A stretch of 14,428 nucleotides of DNA from Marine Group III euryarchaeote CG-Epi4 (GTDB lineage Archaea > Thermoplasmatota > Poseidoniia > MGIII > CG-Epi1), in contig MIYX01000015.1 in assembly GCA_001875365.1 (NCBI GenBank), positions 1-14,428 on the forward strand, read 5' to 3'. Shown here in pieces: positions 7,994 through 14,428 of this stretch; the first letter of the stretch is position 1, and every line of letters begins with the position of its first letter. A model generated the notes under the pieces. It had not been told where the DNA came from. It saw nothing but the letters and a program-made list of their open reading frames with translations, and did not search any database. Made by a program: the position numbers and the translations under genes.

Positions 7994-8446
7994 CTAGACT
8001 TCAAGATTTTCAATACTATCTTCTTCAGATTCTTCATCAATAGAATTTCCAAACAAAATAAACTTTGTACCATAGTGTAGTATTCCACTCTCGCTATCTT
8101 CACCTAATTTACGAAAAACGGATTTAACTTTCATTCCAGATTTTACGCTTTCAGGTGTACAATCCACTATCTGTGAAGTCATTCTTGGACCTTCATCAAG
8201 CTCAATGATAGCCATACAATATGGTCCAAACATTTCGTATCCCGTTTGGGCTTGATGTACCACTGTAGGAGTTACTACGGTGCCAGTTCCTTTGAATTGG
8301 TAATCTTCCATACTACCAATCGATTCCCTTCCAGCTTCAGGATTGAAGCTTCTTCTTGGATAATGATATGTATCAGTTATTTTACAGTAGGATCCAATTA
8401 AGTTATATCGTGTATCTAATTCTCTCCAAAATCTAGGTACAGACAT
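7994..8446 (-). CDS. DUF35 OB-fold protein of the thiolase/HMG-CoA synthase complex, with degenerate zinc ribbon
   Basis: In archaea DUF35 proteins bridge acetoacetyl-CoA thiolase and HMG-CoA synthase and hold the shared CoA intermediate, allowing the unfavourable first step to be driven by the second. The 150-residue protein begins with the usual helix and ribbon lead-in PRFWRELDTRYNLIGSYC (4-21), then an OB-fold with GTGTVVTPTVVH (53-64), GPYCMAIIELDEG (74-86) and GMKVKSVFRKL (104-114), ending in an acidic tail (136-150). The ribbon is unusual: only C21 of the expected four ligands remains, T24 sits at the second Cys position, and the CPxCG-like knuckle is NPEAG (35-39). It probably cannot bind zinc there. 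The start overlaps the thiolase stop by one base (TAATG) and follows a strong GGAGG. The pairing with thiolase and HMG-CoA synthase supports the assignment. Confidence 0.88.
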   Translation of the reverse strand: MSVPRFWRELDTRYNLIGSYCKITDTYHYPRRSFNPEAGRESIGSMEDYQFKGTGTVVTPTVVHQAQTGYEMFGPYCMAIIELDEGPRMTSQIVDCTPESVKSGMKVKSVFRKLGEDSESGILHYGTKFILFGNSIDEESEEDSIENLEV

Positions 8447-9612
8447 TATTCAGCCTCCAAGATGTGTACAACAGCAGTAGCAGCAGTACCGCCATGATTT
8501 TCTGCAAGAGCTAATTTTGCATTTTCAATTTGACGTTCTCCAGCTTCTCCACGCAATTGAGTAACAAGTTCAATTACTTGTGCAATTCCAGTAGCACCGG
8601 GTGCATGGCCTCTTGCCTTCAATCCACCACTTGTATTTGTTGGCATGCTTCCACCTAGCTTAGTTTCACCTTCTAAACTTTTTTGGGCAGCTTCTCCTCT
8701 TTTGAATATTCCAATTTCTTCAAGAGCAATTATCTCTGATATTGTAAAATTATCATGTACTTCAATTAGGTCTAAATCCTCAGGTCCTTTATTAGAATCT
8801 TCAAAGGCTTTTTTGGCAGCAATATGTATTGCTGGTAGGCGGTGTAAATATTTTCGATGGTGTAAACTTAGAGTATCTGATGCTTGGCCAGATCCAATAA
8901 TTTTTATTGGTTTATTTGTGTACTTTTTAGCTTTATCAGATGCGCATAAAACGATTGCAGCAGCTCCGTCGCTATTGGGTGCACAGTCAAGCATTCTCAA
9001 CGGAGTTGATACCATTCCAGATTTACTTACAGCTTCAGCATTCAATGCAAATGGAAATTGGGCCATCGGGTTCAAGGATGCATGATAGTGATTTTTTGCA
9101 GCAACAGAGGACAAATGTTCTCTGGTGGTCCCATACTCAAGCATATGATTTTGAGCTATAATGGCATGTAGCGAAGTGAATGTCGCTCCAGCTTTTGCTT
9201 CCCATTGTTCATCAGATCCCATGCTTACAGTATATGATGATTCTGAATCGCTTACATCTGTCATTTTTTCAGCTCCCCCTACCACTGCGATGTCAATGAA
9301 ACCTCCTGCTATTGCCATGTATGCCTGTCTAATAGCCAGCCCACCTGATGCTGAAGCTGCCTCTACTCTTGTTGCAGGTATATTTTGGTTAGCCAATCCG
9401 CAATAGTCTGCAATTAGTGCACTGACATGTTCCTGTTGTAGTGTAGATCCTGCAGCCATGTTTCCAATATACAATGCATCAATATCATTGCTTGTTATAC
9501 CTGCATCATTTATAGCTGCAAGTCCAGTTTCCAGACCTAGTTCTCTCAAAGATTTATCCCAGAGCTCTCCAAACTTGGTAATACCTATACCAATAATACT
9601 AACTTCTCTCAT
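8446..9612 (-). CDS. Archaeal acetoacetyl-CoA thiolase (SCP2-thiolase type) with Ser at the nucleophile position
   Basis: The family condenses two acetyl-CoA to acetoacetyl-CoA, the first mevalonate step, in complex with DUF35 and HMG-CoA synthase. The 388 residues cover the whole two-domain thiolase fold: IIGIGITKFGELW (6-18), TRVEAASASGG (81-91), GGAEKMTDVS (112-121), DCAPNSDGAAAIVL (209-222), EVHDNFT (284-290), GGLKARGHAPGATG (329-342) and ENHGGTAATAVVHI (371-384). H286 and H336 match the catalytic His positions of this group. However, S87 stands where the acyl-accepting Cys is expected (VEAACASGG in typical archaeal enzymes), GHPxGATG has become GHAPGATG, and the last glycine loop is also altered. 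It may be a low-activity, altered-chemistry or structural member. The start overlaps the HMG-CoA synthase stop (ATGA) with GGGAG upstream. Family is certain, exact activity is not. Confidence 0.88.
   Translation of the reverse strand: MREVSIIGIGITKFGELWDKSLRELGLETGLAAINDAGITSNDIDALYIGNMAAGSTLQQEHVSALIADYCGLANQNIPATRVEAASASGGLAIRQAYMAIAGGFIDIAVVGGAEKMTDVSDSESSYTVSMGSDEQWEAKAGATFTSLHAIIAQNHMLEYGTTREHLSSVAAKNHYHASLNPMAQFPFALNAEAVSKSGMVSTPLRMLDCAPNSDGAAAIVLCASDKAKKYTNKPIKIIGSGQASDTLSLHHRKYLHRLPAIHIAAKKAFEDSNKGPEDLDLIEVHDNFTISEIIALEEIGIFKRGEAAQKSLEGETKLGGSMPTNTSGGLKARGHAPGATGIAQVIELVTQLRGEAGERQIENAKLALAENHGGTAATAVVHILEAE
8453..8457 (-). promoter_or_regulatory. Shine-Dalgarno GGAGG for the DUF35 gene
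   Basis: The minus strand carries GGAGG seven bases before the ATG at 8446, within the last codons of the thiolase gene. It is the strongest ribosome-binding site in the window and confirms the TAATG overlap start. Confidence 0.75.
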
Positions 9613-10655
9613 TTTGAATCTCCCATGTTCAATTTTCCGCGGTATTTTGCATATGTTGCGTAATTAATAATTTCCATTCTTGAGATCATCTCTTCAACAG
9701 TTTCACTCCGGTCCATTTTTTCAATTTCATCAGTAACCGTCAAATCAAAGCCATCACTTCCTGCACCAGAACCGTAAGCAATTGCAAGGATTCTATCTCC
9801 TGGTTTTGCTATATCCAAAATTGCAGATAGTCCGAGGAAAATAGCACCAGAATAAGTGTTTCCAACTCTTGGAGTTAGTAATCCAGTTTTGTATTGTTCA
9901 TCATTGAATCCTAAACTTTTTGCAGCTCTGATAGGGAATTTTCCATTAGGTTGGTGAGTAACCACATAATCGTAGTCTCCCGGTTTAGTTCCAGCCATGT
10001 CCATTATCATTTTTCCACACATCATAACGTGTTTGAAAAATGCAGGTTTTCCTGTAAATCTCCCTCCATGCCTAGGATATTTCTGACCTTCTCTTCTCCA
10101 AAAGTCCGGAGTGTCTGTAGTATAAGAGGTTGTATGATTTATCGTTGCTATGACATTTTTATCTCCAATAATCATAGCTCCACCTCCTGCAGATGCACTG
10201 TACTCAAGTGCGTCGCCAGGAGCACCTTGTGACGTATCGACACCTATTGCAATTCCGTTTTCAACTTGCTTATTTCCTACAATCCCCAAGCAAGTTTGGA
10301 TTGCTGCAGTTCCAGCCTTACACGCAAATTCGAAATCTGCAGCAGTTAGGTTTGGAGTAGCTCCGATGGCTTCAGCAACGATAGTTGATGTCGGTTTCAC
10401 TGCATATGGATGAGATTCAGATCCGGTATATATTGCCCCTATATTTATGCCATCAAGTTTAGCCCTTTTCATAGCCAATCTTGTAGCTTCAACAGCAATA
10501 GTAATCACATCTTCATCAGGTCCAGGGACTGATTTTGAATATACATTCAAATTTTTAGCCCATGCACTACCGTCTGCACCCCAAACAGATGCAATTTCTC
10601 CAGTCTCTATTTTATGACTAGGTATGTACGCTCCATAACTAACTATTCCGCTCAT
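9609..10655 (-). CDS. Hydroxymethylglutaryl-CoA synthase (archaeal type)
   Basis: It joins acetyl-CoA and acetoacetyl-CoA to HMG-CoA, committing carbon to mevalonate and hence archaeal isoprenoid lipids. The 348 residues have the archaeal length and motifs: GIVSYGAYIP (3-12), YTGSESHPYAVKPTS (76-90), FEFACKAGTAA (108-118), GVDTSQGAPGDALEYSASAG (138-157), FFKHV (206-210), THQPNGKFP (233-241), RVGNTYSGA (263-271) and YGSGAGSDGFD (294-304). The expected catalytic Glu, Cys and His are present as E80, C112 and H234, so the enzyme looks active. The ATG follows a GGA eight bases upstream and only eight bases after the HTH gene stop; its own stop overlaps the thiolase ATG as ATGA. Co-translation with thiolase and DUF35 fits the known three-protein complex. 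A ketoacyl-ACP synthase III identity is excluded by the archaeal motifs and context. Confidence 0.95.
   Translation of the reverse strand: MSGIVSYGAYIPSHKIETGEIASVWGADGSAWAKNLNVYSKSVPGPDEDVITIAVEATRLAMKRAKLDGINIGAIYTGSESHPYAVKPTSTIVAEAIGATPNLTAADFEFACKAGTAAIQTCLGIVGNKQVENGIAIGVDTSQGAPGDALEYSASAGGGAMIIGDKNVIATINHTTSYTTDTPDFWRREGQKYPRHGGRFTGKPAFFKHVMMCGKMIMDMAGTKPGDYDYVVTHQPNGKFPIRAAKSLGFNDEQYKTGLLTPRVGNTYSGAIFLGLSAILDIAKPGDRILAIAYGSGAGSDGFDLTVTDEIEKMDRSETVEEMISRMEIINYATYAKYRGKLNMGDSK
9620..9624 (-). promoter_or_regulatory. Shine-Dalgarno GGGAG for the thiolase gene
   Basis: The minus strand reads GGGAG seven bases before the ATG at 9612, inside the 3' end of the HMG-CoA synthase gene. It fixes the thiolase start and supports coupled translation. 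Confidence 0.65.
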
Positions 10656-10663
10656 TTTTTTCC

Positions 10664-11395
10664 TTAATTAAATTTTTTTAGTATTGTAACTATTTGTTCC
10701 TCATCGAGTTCCGTCTTGACTAGAACTATTCTTTCCATTTCAGCTAACTTCGTAGCTAACTTATCAATTGTTTTTGGTTTAATGTAAATTACAACTCTAG
10801 GTTTAACGGGGTGGGCCCTAATTGCAATCATGGGCGATCTTCCGTAATGTACTCCTGAGAAAAAAAGGGCTCTTTCATTTGACCATCCATATAAATCACC
10901 AAATACGTTAAACGTAGTTATCGCTTTTAAAGAATCTACAATTGTATATCCGTAAATGGGTCTTTCTAGTATATCTTTATTTCCAGAAAGGATTTCTCCT
11001 TCAATATTATGAATTAATTTGCTAATGGCAGCACCAGTGTTAAATTCTCTTATATCATAAACTGCGCTATTGTTATCTTTTGAAAACATACTACTTATGA
11101 TTTTACTCCCTTGAGCTTTATCATATTCTACCATGGCCTCTACAAATTTACGCACAGTCCCTATACCAGGAGATGCCCTTCTACCTTTTTCAAAATCGCA
11201 AACAACAGAGGGTTTTACATTCAGAAGTGAGGCCAAATTTTTTTGTGAAAGTTTGAAAATGGTCCTCCATTTTTTTAATGTGTCTCCAGGCTTTTCAGAG
11301 ATTACAATTTCTCCAGCCATTCTTCTAGTGAGTTGCTTCTGCACATTGTTCGATTTGGGGGCTCTATATAATTTTTGTGTACTTAAGTTCGGCAA
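10664..11395 (-). CDS. HTH (Xre/MBF1-like) transcriptional regulator heading the mevalonate operon
   Basis: A 243-residue archaeal regulator. Residues about 38-90 form a helix-turn-helix of the Xre/lambda-repressor type: KKWRTIFKLSQKNLASLLNV (41-60) then KPSVVCDFEKGRRASPG (61-77), where SQKNLASLLNV and VCDFEKGRR match helices 2 and 3. The remainder (about 110-243) is an alpha/beta domain that may sense a ligand or form dimers; I do not recognise a specific effector site. Proteins of this type are found beside HMG-CoA synthase genes in other archaea, so regulation of the isoprenoid operon is plausible but inferred. The ATG at 11395 lacks a Shine-Dalgarno, and an AT-rich promoter element shared with the divergent arginine decarboxylase is 20 bases away. 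ATG at codon 26 is a possible alternative start. HMG-CoA synthase follows after eight bases. Confidence 0.88.
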   Translation of the reverse strand: MPNLSTQKLYRAPKSNNVQKQLTRRMAGEIVISEKPGDTLKKWRTIFKLSQKNLASLLNVKPSVVCDFEKGRRASPGIGTVRKFVEAMVEYDKAQGSKIISSMFSKDNNSAVYDIREFNTGAAISKLIHNIEGEILSGNKDILERPIYGYTIVDSLKAITTFNVFGDLYGWSNERALFFSGVHYGRSPMIAIRAHPVKPRVVIYIKPKTIDKLATKLAEMERIVLVKTELDEEQIVTILKKFN

Positions 11396-11408
11396 TTTGT
11401 TAATTATG

Positions 11409-11422
11409 ATTAAATATTAAAT
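11409..11422. promoter_or_regulatory. Symmetric AT-rich divergent promoter element
   Basis: The sequence attaaatattaaat is palindromic except for one base pair and is centred on 11415.5, exactly midway between the ATG codons at 11395 (minus) and 11436 (plus). Each start is 20.5 bases from the centre. TATA-like boxes can be read on both strands. Neither gene has a Shine-Dalgarno, so both messages are probably leaderless or nearly so. It could also be an operator for the HTH protein. Promoter use is inferred. Confidence 0.5.
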
Positions 11423-11435
11423 AGAACGAACTGAA

Positions 11436-12002
11436 ATGAATATTGTGTCATCTCAAGATTGGGTTCCTAAAAAAATTTTCTTAACAAAAGGTAAAGGCCT
11501 TAGCAAAGAGCGTCTAACTTCTTTTGAGCTCGCTCTAAGAGAAGCAGGCATTGCTTCACTCAATCTTATTACAGTATCAAGTATTTTACCTCCGAAATGT
11601 GATTTTGTCTCACAGGATGAAGGGACAAATATGCTTAGTCCTGGCCAAGTAGTTCCAGTAGTTTTAGCTCGCTCTGATAGCAACACATTCGGTGATCTAG
11701 TTAGTTCAGGGGTAGGTGTAGCTATTCCTAAAGATAATGAGCATTATGGCTATCTATCAGAGCACCATTGTGTTGGAATGAACGATTATTCGATGGAAGA
11801 ATATGTGGAAGACTTAGCTGCAGAAATGTTAGCAACAACATATGGAGTGAATTTTGACCCGGATGCTTCTTGGGATGAGAAGAGGGAATTGTGGAAAATA
11901 GATAACAGAATTGTGAAGACGGAATCTATAATTCAAACCGCCGAAGTTGATAAGGAAGGATATTGGTGTACTACCGTTTCAGCCGCAGTTTTAGTTCTTT
12001 AA
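11436..12002 (+). CDS. pdaD: Pyruvoyl-dependent arginine decarboxylase
   Basis: It converts arginine to agmatine and CO2, supplying polyamines and, in archaea, agmatine for the agmatidine base of tRNA-Ile. The 188-residue proenzyme has VPKKIFLTKGKG (10-21), SFELALREAGIASLNLITVS (29-48) and the self-cleavage site VSSILPPKC (47-55). Cleavage between S48 and S49 would turn S49 into the pyruvoyl cofactor, giving a beta chain of 48 residues and an alpha chain of about 140. The active-site segment NEHYGYLSEHHC is present, and LAAEMLATTYG matches a conserved helix. The length is slightly above the M. jannaschii enzyme. The start fits the family N-terminus and has no Shine-Dalgarno. It is divergent from the HTH regulator of the mevalonate operon and may share its control. 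Confidence 0.95.
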   Translation: MNIVSSQDWVPKKIFLTKGKGLSKERLTSFELALREAGIASLNLITVSSILPPKCDFVSQDEGTNMLSPGQVVPVVLARSDSNTFGDLVSSGVGVAIPKDNEHYGYLSEHHCVGMNDYSMEEYVEDLAAEMLATTYGVNFDPDASWDEKRELWKIDNRIVKTESIIQTAEVDKEGYWCTTVSAAVLVL

Positions 12003-12014
12003 TAATCTAGAAAG

Positions 12015-12022
12015 ATTTAAAT
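12015..12022 (+). promoter_or_regulatory. TATA-like element before the beta-propeller gene
   Basis: atttaaat is centred about 32 bases before the ATG at 12051, in the 48-base gap after the arginine decarboxylase stop. Usual spacing gives initiation some six bases before the ATG, consistent with no Shine-Dalgarno. Moderate to weak; read-through from the decarboxylase is also possible. Confidence 0.4.
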
Positions 12023-12050
12023 GCTCTTAGAGCTTAGAAGCTTATAGAAT

Positions 12051-13277
12051 ATGCGCCCAGCTCCTGCAAAGTGGTCATTTCGGGAAAATATATCCCCGTC
12101 GGCTTTGTCGGTGACTTTAGATGGAAATCAAACTGCAATAGGAACTAGAAATGGTCTTATTTTCTTAAATTCGCGTGGAAGATTGTTATGGTTTAATAAA
12201 AAAATTCGCAGGATAAATGATGTTTCAGTTTCTACACGAAGCGGAAAGATAGCTGTAGGTAGTTCGCAAAAAGTACTTTACTTGGTAAATCTGAAAGGTG
12301 AATCTTTATGGCACAGGGAGTTAGATAGTTCTGTTTTAGCTACAAGTATCAATTCTAGAGGAAACTTGATTGCTGTGGGGACAGACGAAGGCAAACTCAT
12401 ACTTTACGATGGCAAGGGTAAAAAGTTGTGGGAGGTTCATCTTAGTAATTCTGATTTTTCGGTTAATTCAGTAGACATAACCTCTGATGGAGAATTTATT
12501 GTCGCCGGAACCAATTATTCTCATTTGTATCTATATGATGTTAAAGGAAATGTTTTGTGGTCAAAGGAGACAGGTTCTGAAGTTCTTAAAACATGTATAA
12601 GTGCAAACGGAGATTATTTGGGTTATTTGACTAGTGAACGTAAATTTTCATTTTGTGTTAAGAATTCAAGAGTACTTTGGGAAAATACTTTTGATTCACA
12701 ACCTTTATGGATAGACATGGCTCAAACTGCAGATTTTGTATCTGTGGGCGAGTCATCAAATAAAGTAAACTTATATAATAAATCTGGGAAGAAAGTTTGG
12801 GGTTTTGGTAATGAGACTTCAAGAATAGGAGTTATGGCAAGCGGAGGAGGTAACGTTGTTTTAGGAAATAAAGGAGGCGTTTTCAATTACAGTTTAGAGC
12901 CATATCTCAAGAGGCTATTATCAGGTTGCAAGAAAGGCATAATCAAAGCTACAGATGAAAATCTTGATACTACTGCAGCTAAGAAAATGTATGATTTAGC
13001 TTCTAAAAACTTTTCCGATGCTAATTATTTGCAATTCTTAACTAATATTCAGAAAGCGCGAAATCTTGCAAGAGAGGCTAGAGTGATTGAAAGTACTGAA
13101 TCTCCAAGTGAAAGGAGACTTGAGAGAAACGAATATGAAGAAACGTCTGACACCTCTCAAGATAATACGGAAGATGAAATGATGTCGAAATTAGTTCAAC
13201 TAGCTGAGATGCGTGAAAAAGGAATTCTTTCTGAAGAAGAATTTATAATGGCTAAGTCTCAACTCTTGCGACTATAG
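12051..13277 (+). CDS. Seven-repeat WD40/PQQ-like beta-propeller protein with C-terminal SHOCT domain
   Basis: A 408-residue protein of unknown function. Trp residues at 8, 47, 87, 127, 170, 210 and 250 recur every 39-43 residues in a G-x2-LW context (GRLLW, GESLW, GKKLW, GNVLW, GKKVW), each followed by a stretch like LATSINSRGNLIAVGTDEG and an LYD strand. This predicts seven blades ending near 282, of the PQQ/WD40-like class that usually serves as a protein-binding platform. A helical segment follows (about 283-345), then a charged disordered stretch (350-376), then a SHOCT domain (378-406) with LAEMREKGILSEEEFIMAKS. SHOCT domains are thought to mediate oligomerisation or membrane-complex assembly. 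No signal peptide or membrane helix is seen, so it is probably cytoplasmic. A scaffold role is inference. It follows arginine decarboxylase by 48 bases; the next gene starts 30 bases downstream. Confidence 0.85.
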   Translation: MRPAPAKWSFRENISPSALSVTLDGNQTAIGTRNGLIFLNSRGRLLWFNKKIRRINDVSVSTRSGKIAVGSSQKVLYLVNLKGESLWHRELDSSVLATSINSRGNLIAVGTDEGKLILYDGKGKKLWEVHLSNSDFSVNSVDITSDGEFIVAGTNYSHLYLYDVKGNVLWSKETGSEVLKTCISANGDYLGYLTSERKFSFCVKNSRVLWENTFDSQPLWIDMAQTADFVSVGESSNKVNLYNKSGKKVWGFGNETSRIGVMASGGGNVVLGNKGGVFNYSLEPYLKRLLSGCKKGIIKATDENLDTTAAKKMYDLASKNFSDANYLQFLTNIQKARNLAREARVIESTESPSERRLERNEYEETSDTSQDNTEDEMMSKLVQLAEMREKGILSEEEFIMAKSQLLRL

Positions 13278-13278
13278 C

Positions 13279-13288
13279 TTAATATAAT
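13279..13288 (+). promoter_or_regulatory. TATA-like element before the acyl-CoA synthetase gene
   Basis: ttaatataat lies immediately after the propeller gene stop and is centred about 24 bases before the ATG at 13308. The distance suits a leaderless message, and no Shine-Dalgarno is present before the ATG. Confidence 0.45.
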
Positions 13289-13307
13289 CTCAGTGCCTAA
13301 CTACATC

Positions 13308-14428
13308 ATGAGCTGGATGACTTTACCTGAAAAAATAAATTATAACACGGATAAACATGGAGACTTACCTGCTATCTCACAGAAAAATAGTAAAGGTGAC
13401 ATGGAAACTCTTAATTGGTCCCAATATGGTAATTATGTAGATCAAATTTCTCTTTCTTTACTCGCTCTTGGACATAACGTCGGGGATCGAATTTGTATTT
13501 ACAGTTACAATAGAAAAGAATGGTTTGCATCTTATGCAGCTTCTCATGCCGTAGATGGGACTGCAGTAAGTGTTTACCACACATGTTCTCCCGAAGAAGT
13601 TGAATGGATTGTATCCAACTCAGGTTCTAAATTTATTTTTGTTGGCCATAATCCTCAGTGGGGCGAAAGTGAACAAAAGTTACCAGTTAACAGACTTCAC
13701 AATATAATGGACAAGCTTCCCGAATTAGAGCACGTTATAATGATGGAAAATGAGCAAATGATGGACCATCCGAAGGCGATGTCTTGGGATGATTTCATGT
13801 CTAAAGGAGAGGAATTGAAAAATGACGAGATTTCAAAAAGAGTTTCAGGAATAGATAAGTCATCTACAGCTTCAATTATTTACACTTCAGGTACAACAGG
13901 TAATCCTAAAGGTGTAGAGCTAACTCACCACAATTTTGCTTTCATTACTAATCAAGTAATTGATCATATTGTACCTCTAGATCCACATGACAAGTATGTG
14001 TCTTGGCTTCCTCAAGCCCATGTTTTTGGACAAGTCTGTGATAATTATGCGCATGTAACTAGTGCACTAAATATGACAATTGTAGACAATCCTTTGCACA
14101 TCATTGATTATGCTAAAGAAATACAGCCTGATTTCTTTGTAGGTGTTCCAAGAATTTATGAAAAAGTTTATTCTAATGTAAAAGCAGCTATTGAATCTAA
14201 GGCAATTGTACGTATTGGGTTGAAAATACCTTTGCTTAATAATATTTTCAAAAAGGCCATACGAAAGAAAGCAGGTTTTTCAAATTGCAAACATGCGATT
14301 ACTGGAGCTGCACCAATAAATCCAGAAATCATAGACTTATTCCATAGCGTAGGAATTCCAATCTATGAAGCATACGGAATGACAGAAACTACAGCTGGAA
14401 TGACTTTTAATAATAAGATAAATAACAA
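13308..14428 (+). CDS. Long-chain acyl-CoA synthetase, FadD/FAA1-like (partial, C-terminus off window)
   Basis: An AMP-forming ligase that activates a long-chain fatty acid with ATP and CoA. The frame is open from ATG 13308 to the window edge (373 codons plus two bases). The P-loop-like AMP-binding motif YTSGTTGNPKG is at 192-202, SWLPQAHVFGQ matches the S-x-LPL-x-HVFE region of the long-chain group, FVGVPRIYEKVY is the expected gate-region motif, and the adenine-binding EAYGMTET is at 354-361. The N-terminal NRKEWFASYAA and VSVYHTCSPEE also fit this group rather than acetyl-CoA synthetases. The ATP and C-terminal lid motifs would lie beyond the edge. Archaeal membranes are isoprenoid, so the enzyme probably serves uptake and breakdown of environmental fatty acids, as proposed for planktonic marine euryarchaea. 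A TATA-like element is 24 bases upstream. Confidence 0.93.
   Translation, partial: MSWMTLPEKINYNTDKHGDLPAISQKNSKGDMETLNWSQYGNYVDQISLSLLALGHNVGDRICIYSYNRKEWFASYAASHAVDGTAVSVYHTCSPEEVEWIVSNSGSKFIFVGHNPQWGESEQKLPVNRLHNIMDKLPELEHVIMMENEQMMDHPKAMSWDDFMSKGEELKNDEISKRVSGIDKSSTASIIYTSGTTGNPKGVELTHHNFAFITNQVIDHIVPLDPHDKYVSWLPQAHVFGQVCDNYAHVTSALNMTIVDNPLHIIDYAKEIQPDFFVGVPRIYEKVYSNVKAAIESKAIVRIGLKIPLLNNIFKKAIRKKAGFSNCKHAITGAAPINPEIIDLFHSVGIPIYEAYGMTETTAGMTFNNKINN

Noticed and set aside
8645..9406. Several plus-strand ORFs opposite the thiolase gene
   Set aside because: They are shadows of the thiolase frame, which has complete family motifs.
1..14428. Insertion sequences, integrases, phage or defence genes
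   Set aside because: No transposase, integrase, terminal inverted repeat or target duplication was seen; every long frame is accounted for by the listed genes.

Overview
The window is AT-rich, gene-dense DNA that reads as archaeal, most likely a planktonic marine euryarchaeon of the Thermoplasmatota (Marine Group II/III type). The archaeal call rests on four genes: a membrane-anchored LonB protease, an archaeal pantoate kinase, a pyruvoyl arginine decarboxylase, and the archaeal HMG-CoA synthase / thiolase / DUF35 gene trio. TATA-like elements lie 20-35 bases before several first genes. The marine lineage is an inference from gene content and AT richness. Eleven genes are present, nine of them complete. 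No rRNA, tRNA, CRISPR array, transposon or attachment site was seen, and no gap between genes exceeds about 100 bases.

Left region (1-3971, minus strand). A gene cut by the left edge encodes a zinc ribbon, acidic Glu/Ala/Val repeats, a predicted coiled coil, two domains resembling the Tudor-like C-terminus of PcrA/UvrD helicases, and a tandem nine-residue repeat running off the window. It was missed by simple ORF calling because its stop codon lies outside. Upstream are a UDP-GlcNAc 2-epimerase and a GT4 glycosyltransferase, which look like part of a surface-glycan locus.

Middle left (4027-5999, plus strand). A second, divergent GT4 glycosyltransferase overlaps pantoate kinase (CoA biosynthesis) by four bases. 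Pantoate kinase converges on lonB, and their stop codons overlap.

Middle right (5996-11395, minus strand). lonB has its own TATA-like promoter. Upstream is a tight four-gene operon: HTH regulator, HMG-CoA synthase, thiolase, DUF35 protein. This makes HMG-CoA for mevalonate and isoprenoid lipids. HMG-CoA synthase keeps its catalytic residues, but the thiolase has Ser where the nucleophilic Cys is expected, and the DUF35 protein has lost most zinc-ribbon cysteines.

Right region (11436-14428, plus strand). A symmetric AT-rich element separates the HTH gene from arginine decarboxylase (agmatine synthesis). Next come a seven-repeat beta-propeller protein with a C-terminal SHOCT domain, and the first 373 codons of a long-chain acyl-CoA synthetase. 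CoA chemistry recurs across the window (pantoate kinase, HMG-CoA formation, acyl-CoA synthetase). The most interesting leads are the altered thiolase/DUF35 pair and the zinc ribbon/Tudor repeat protein.
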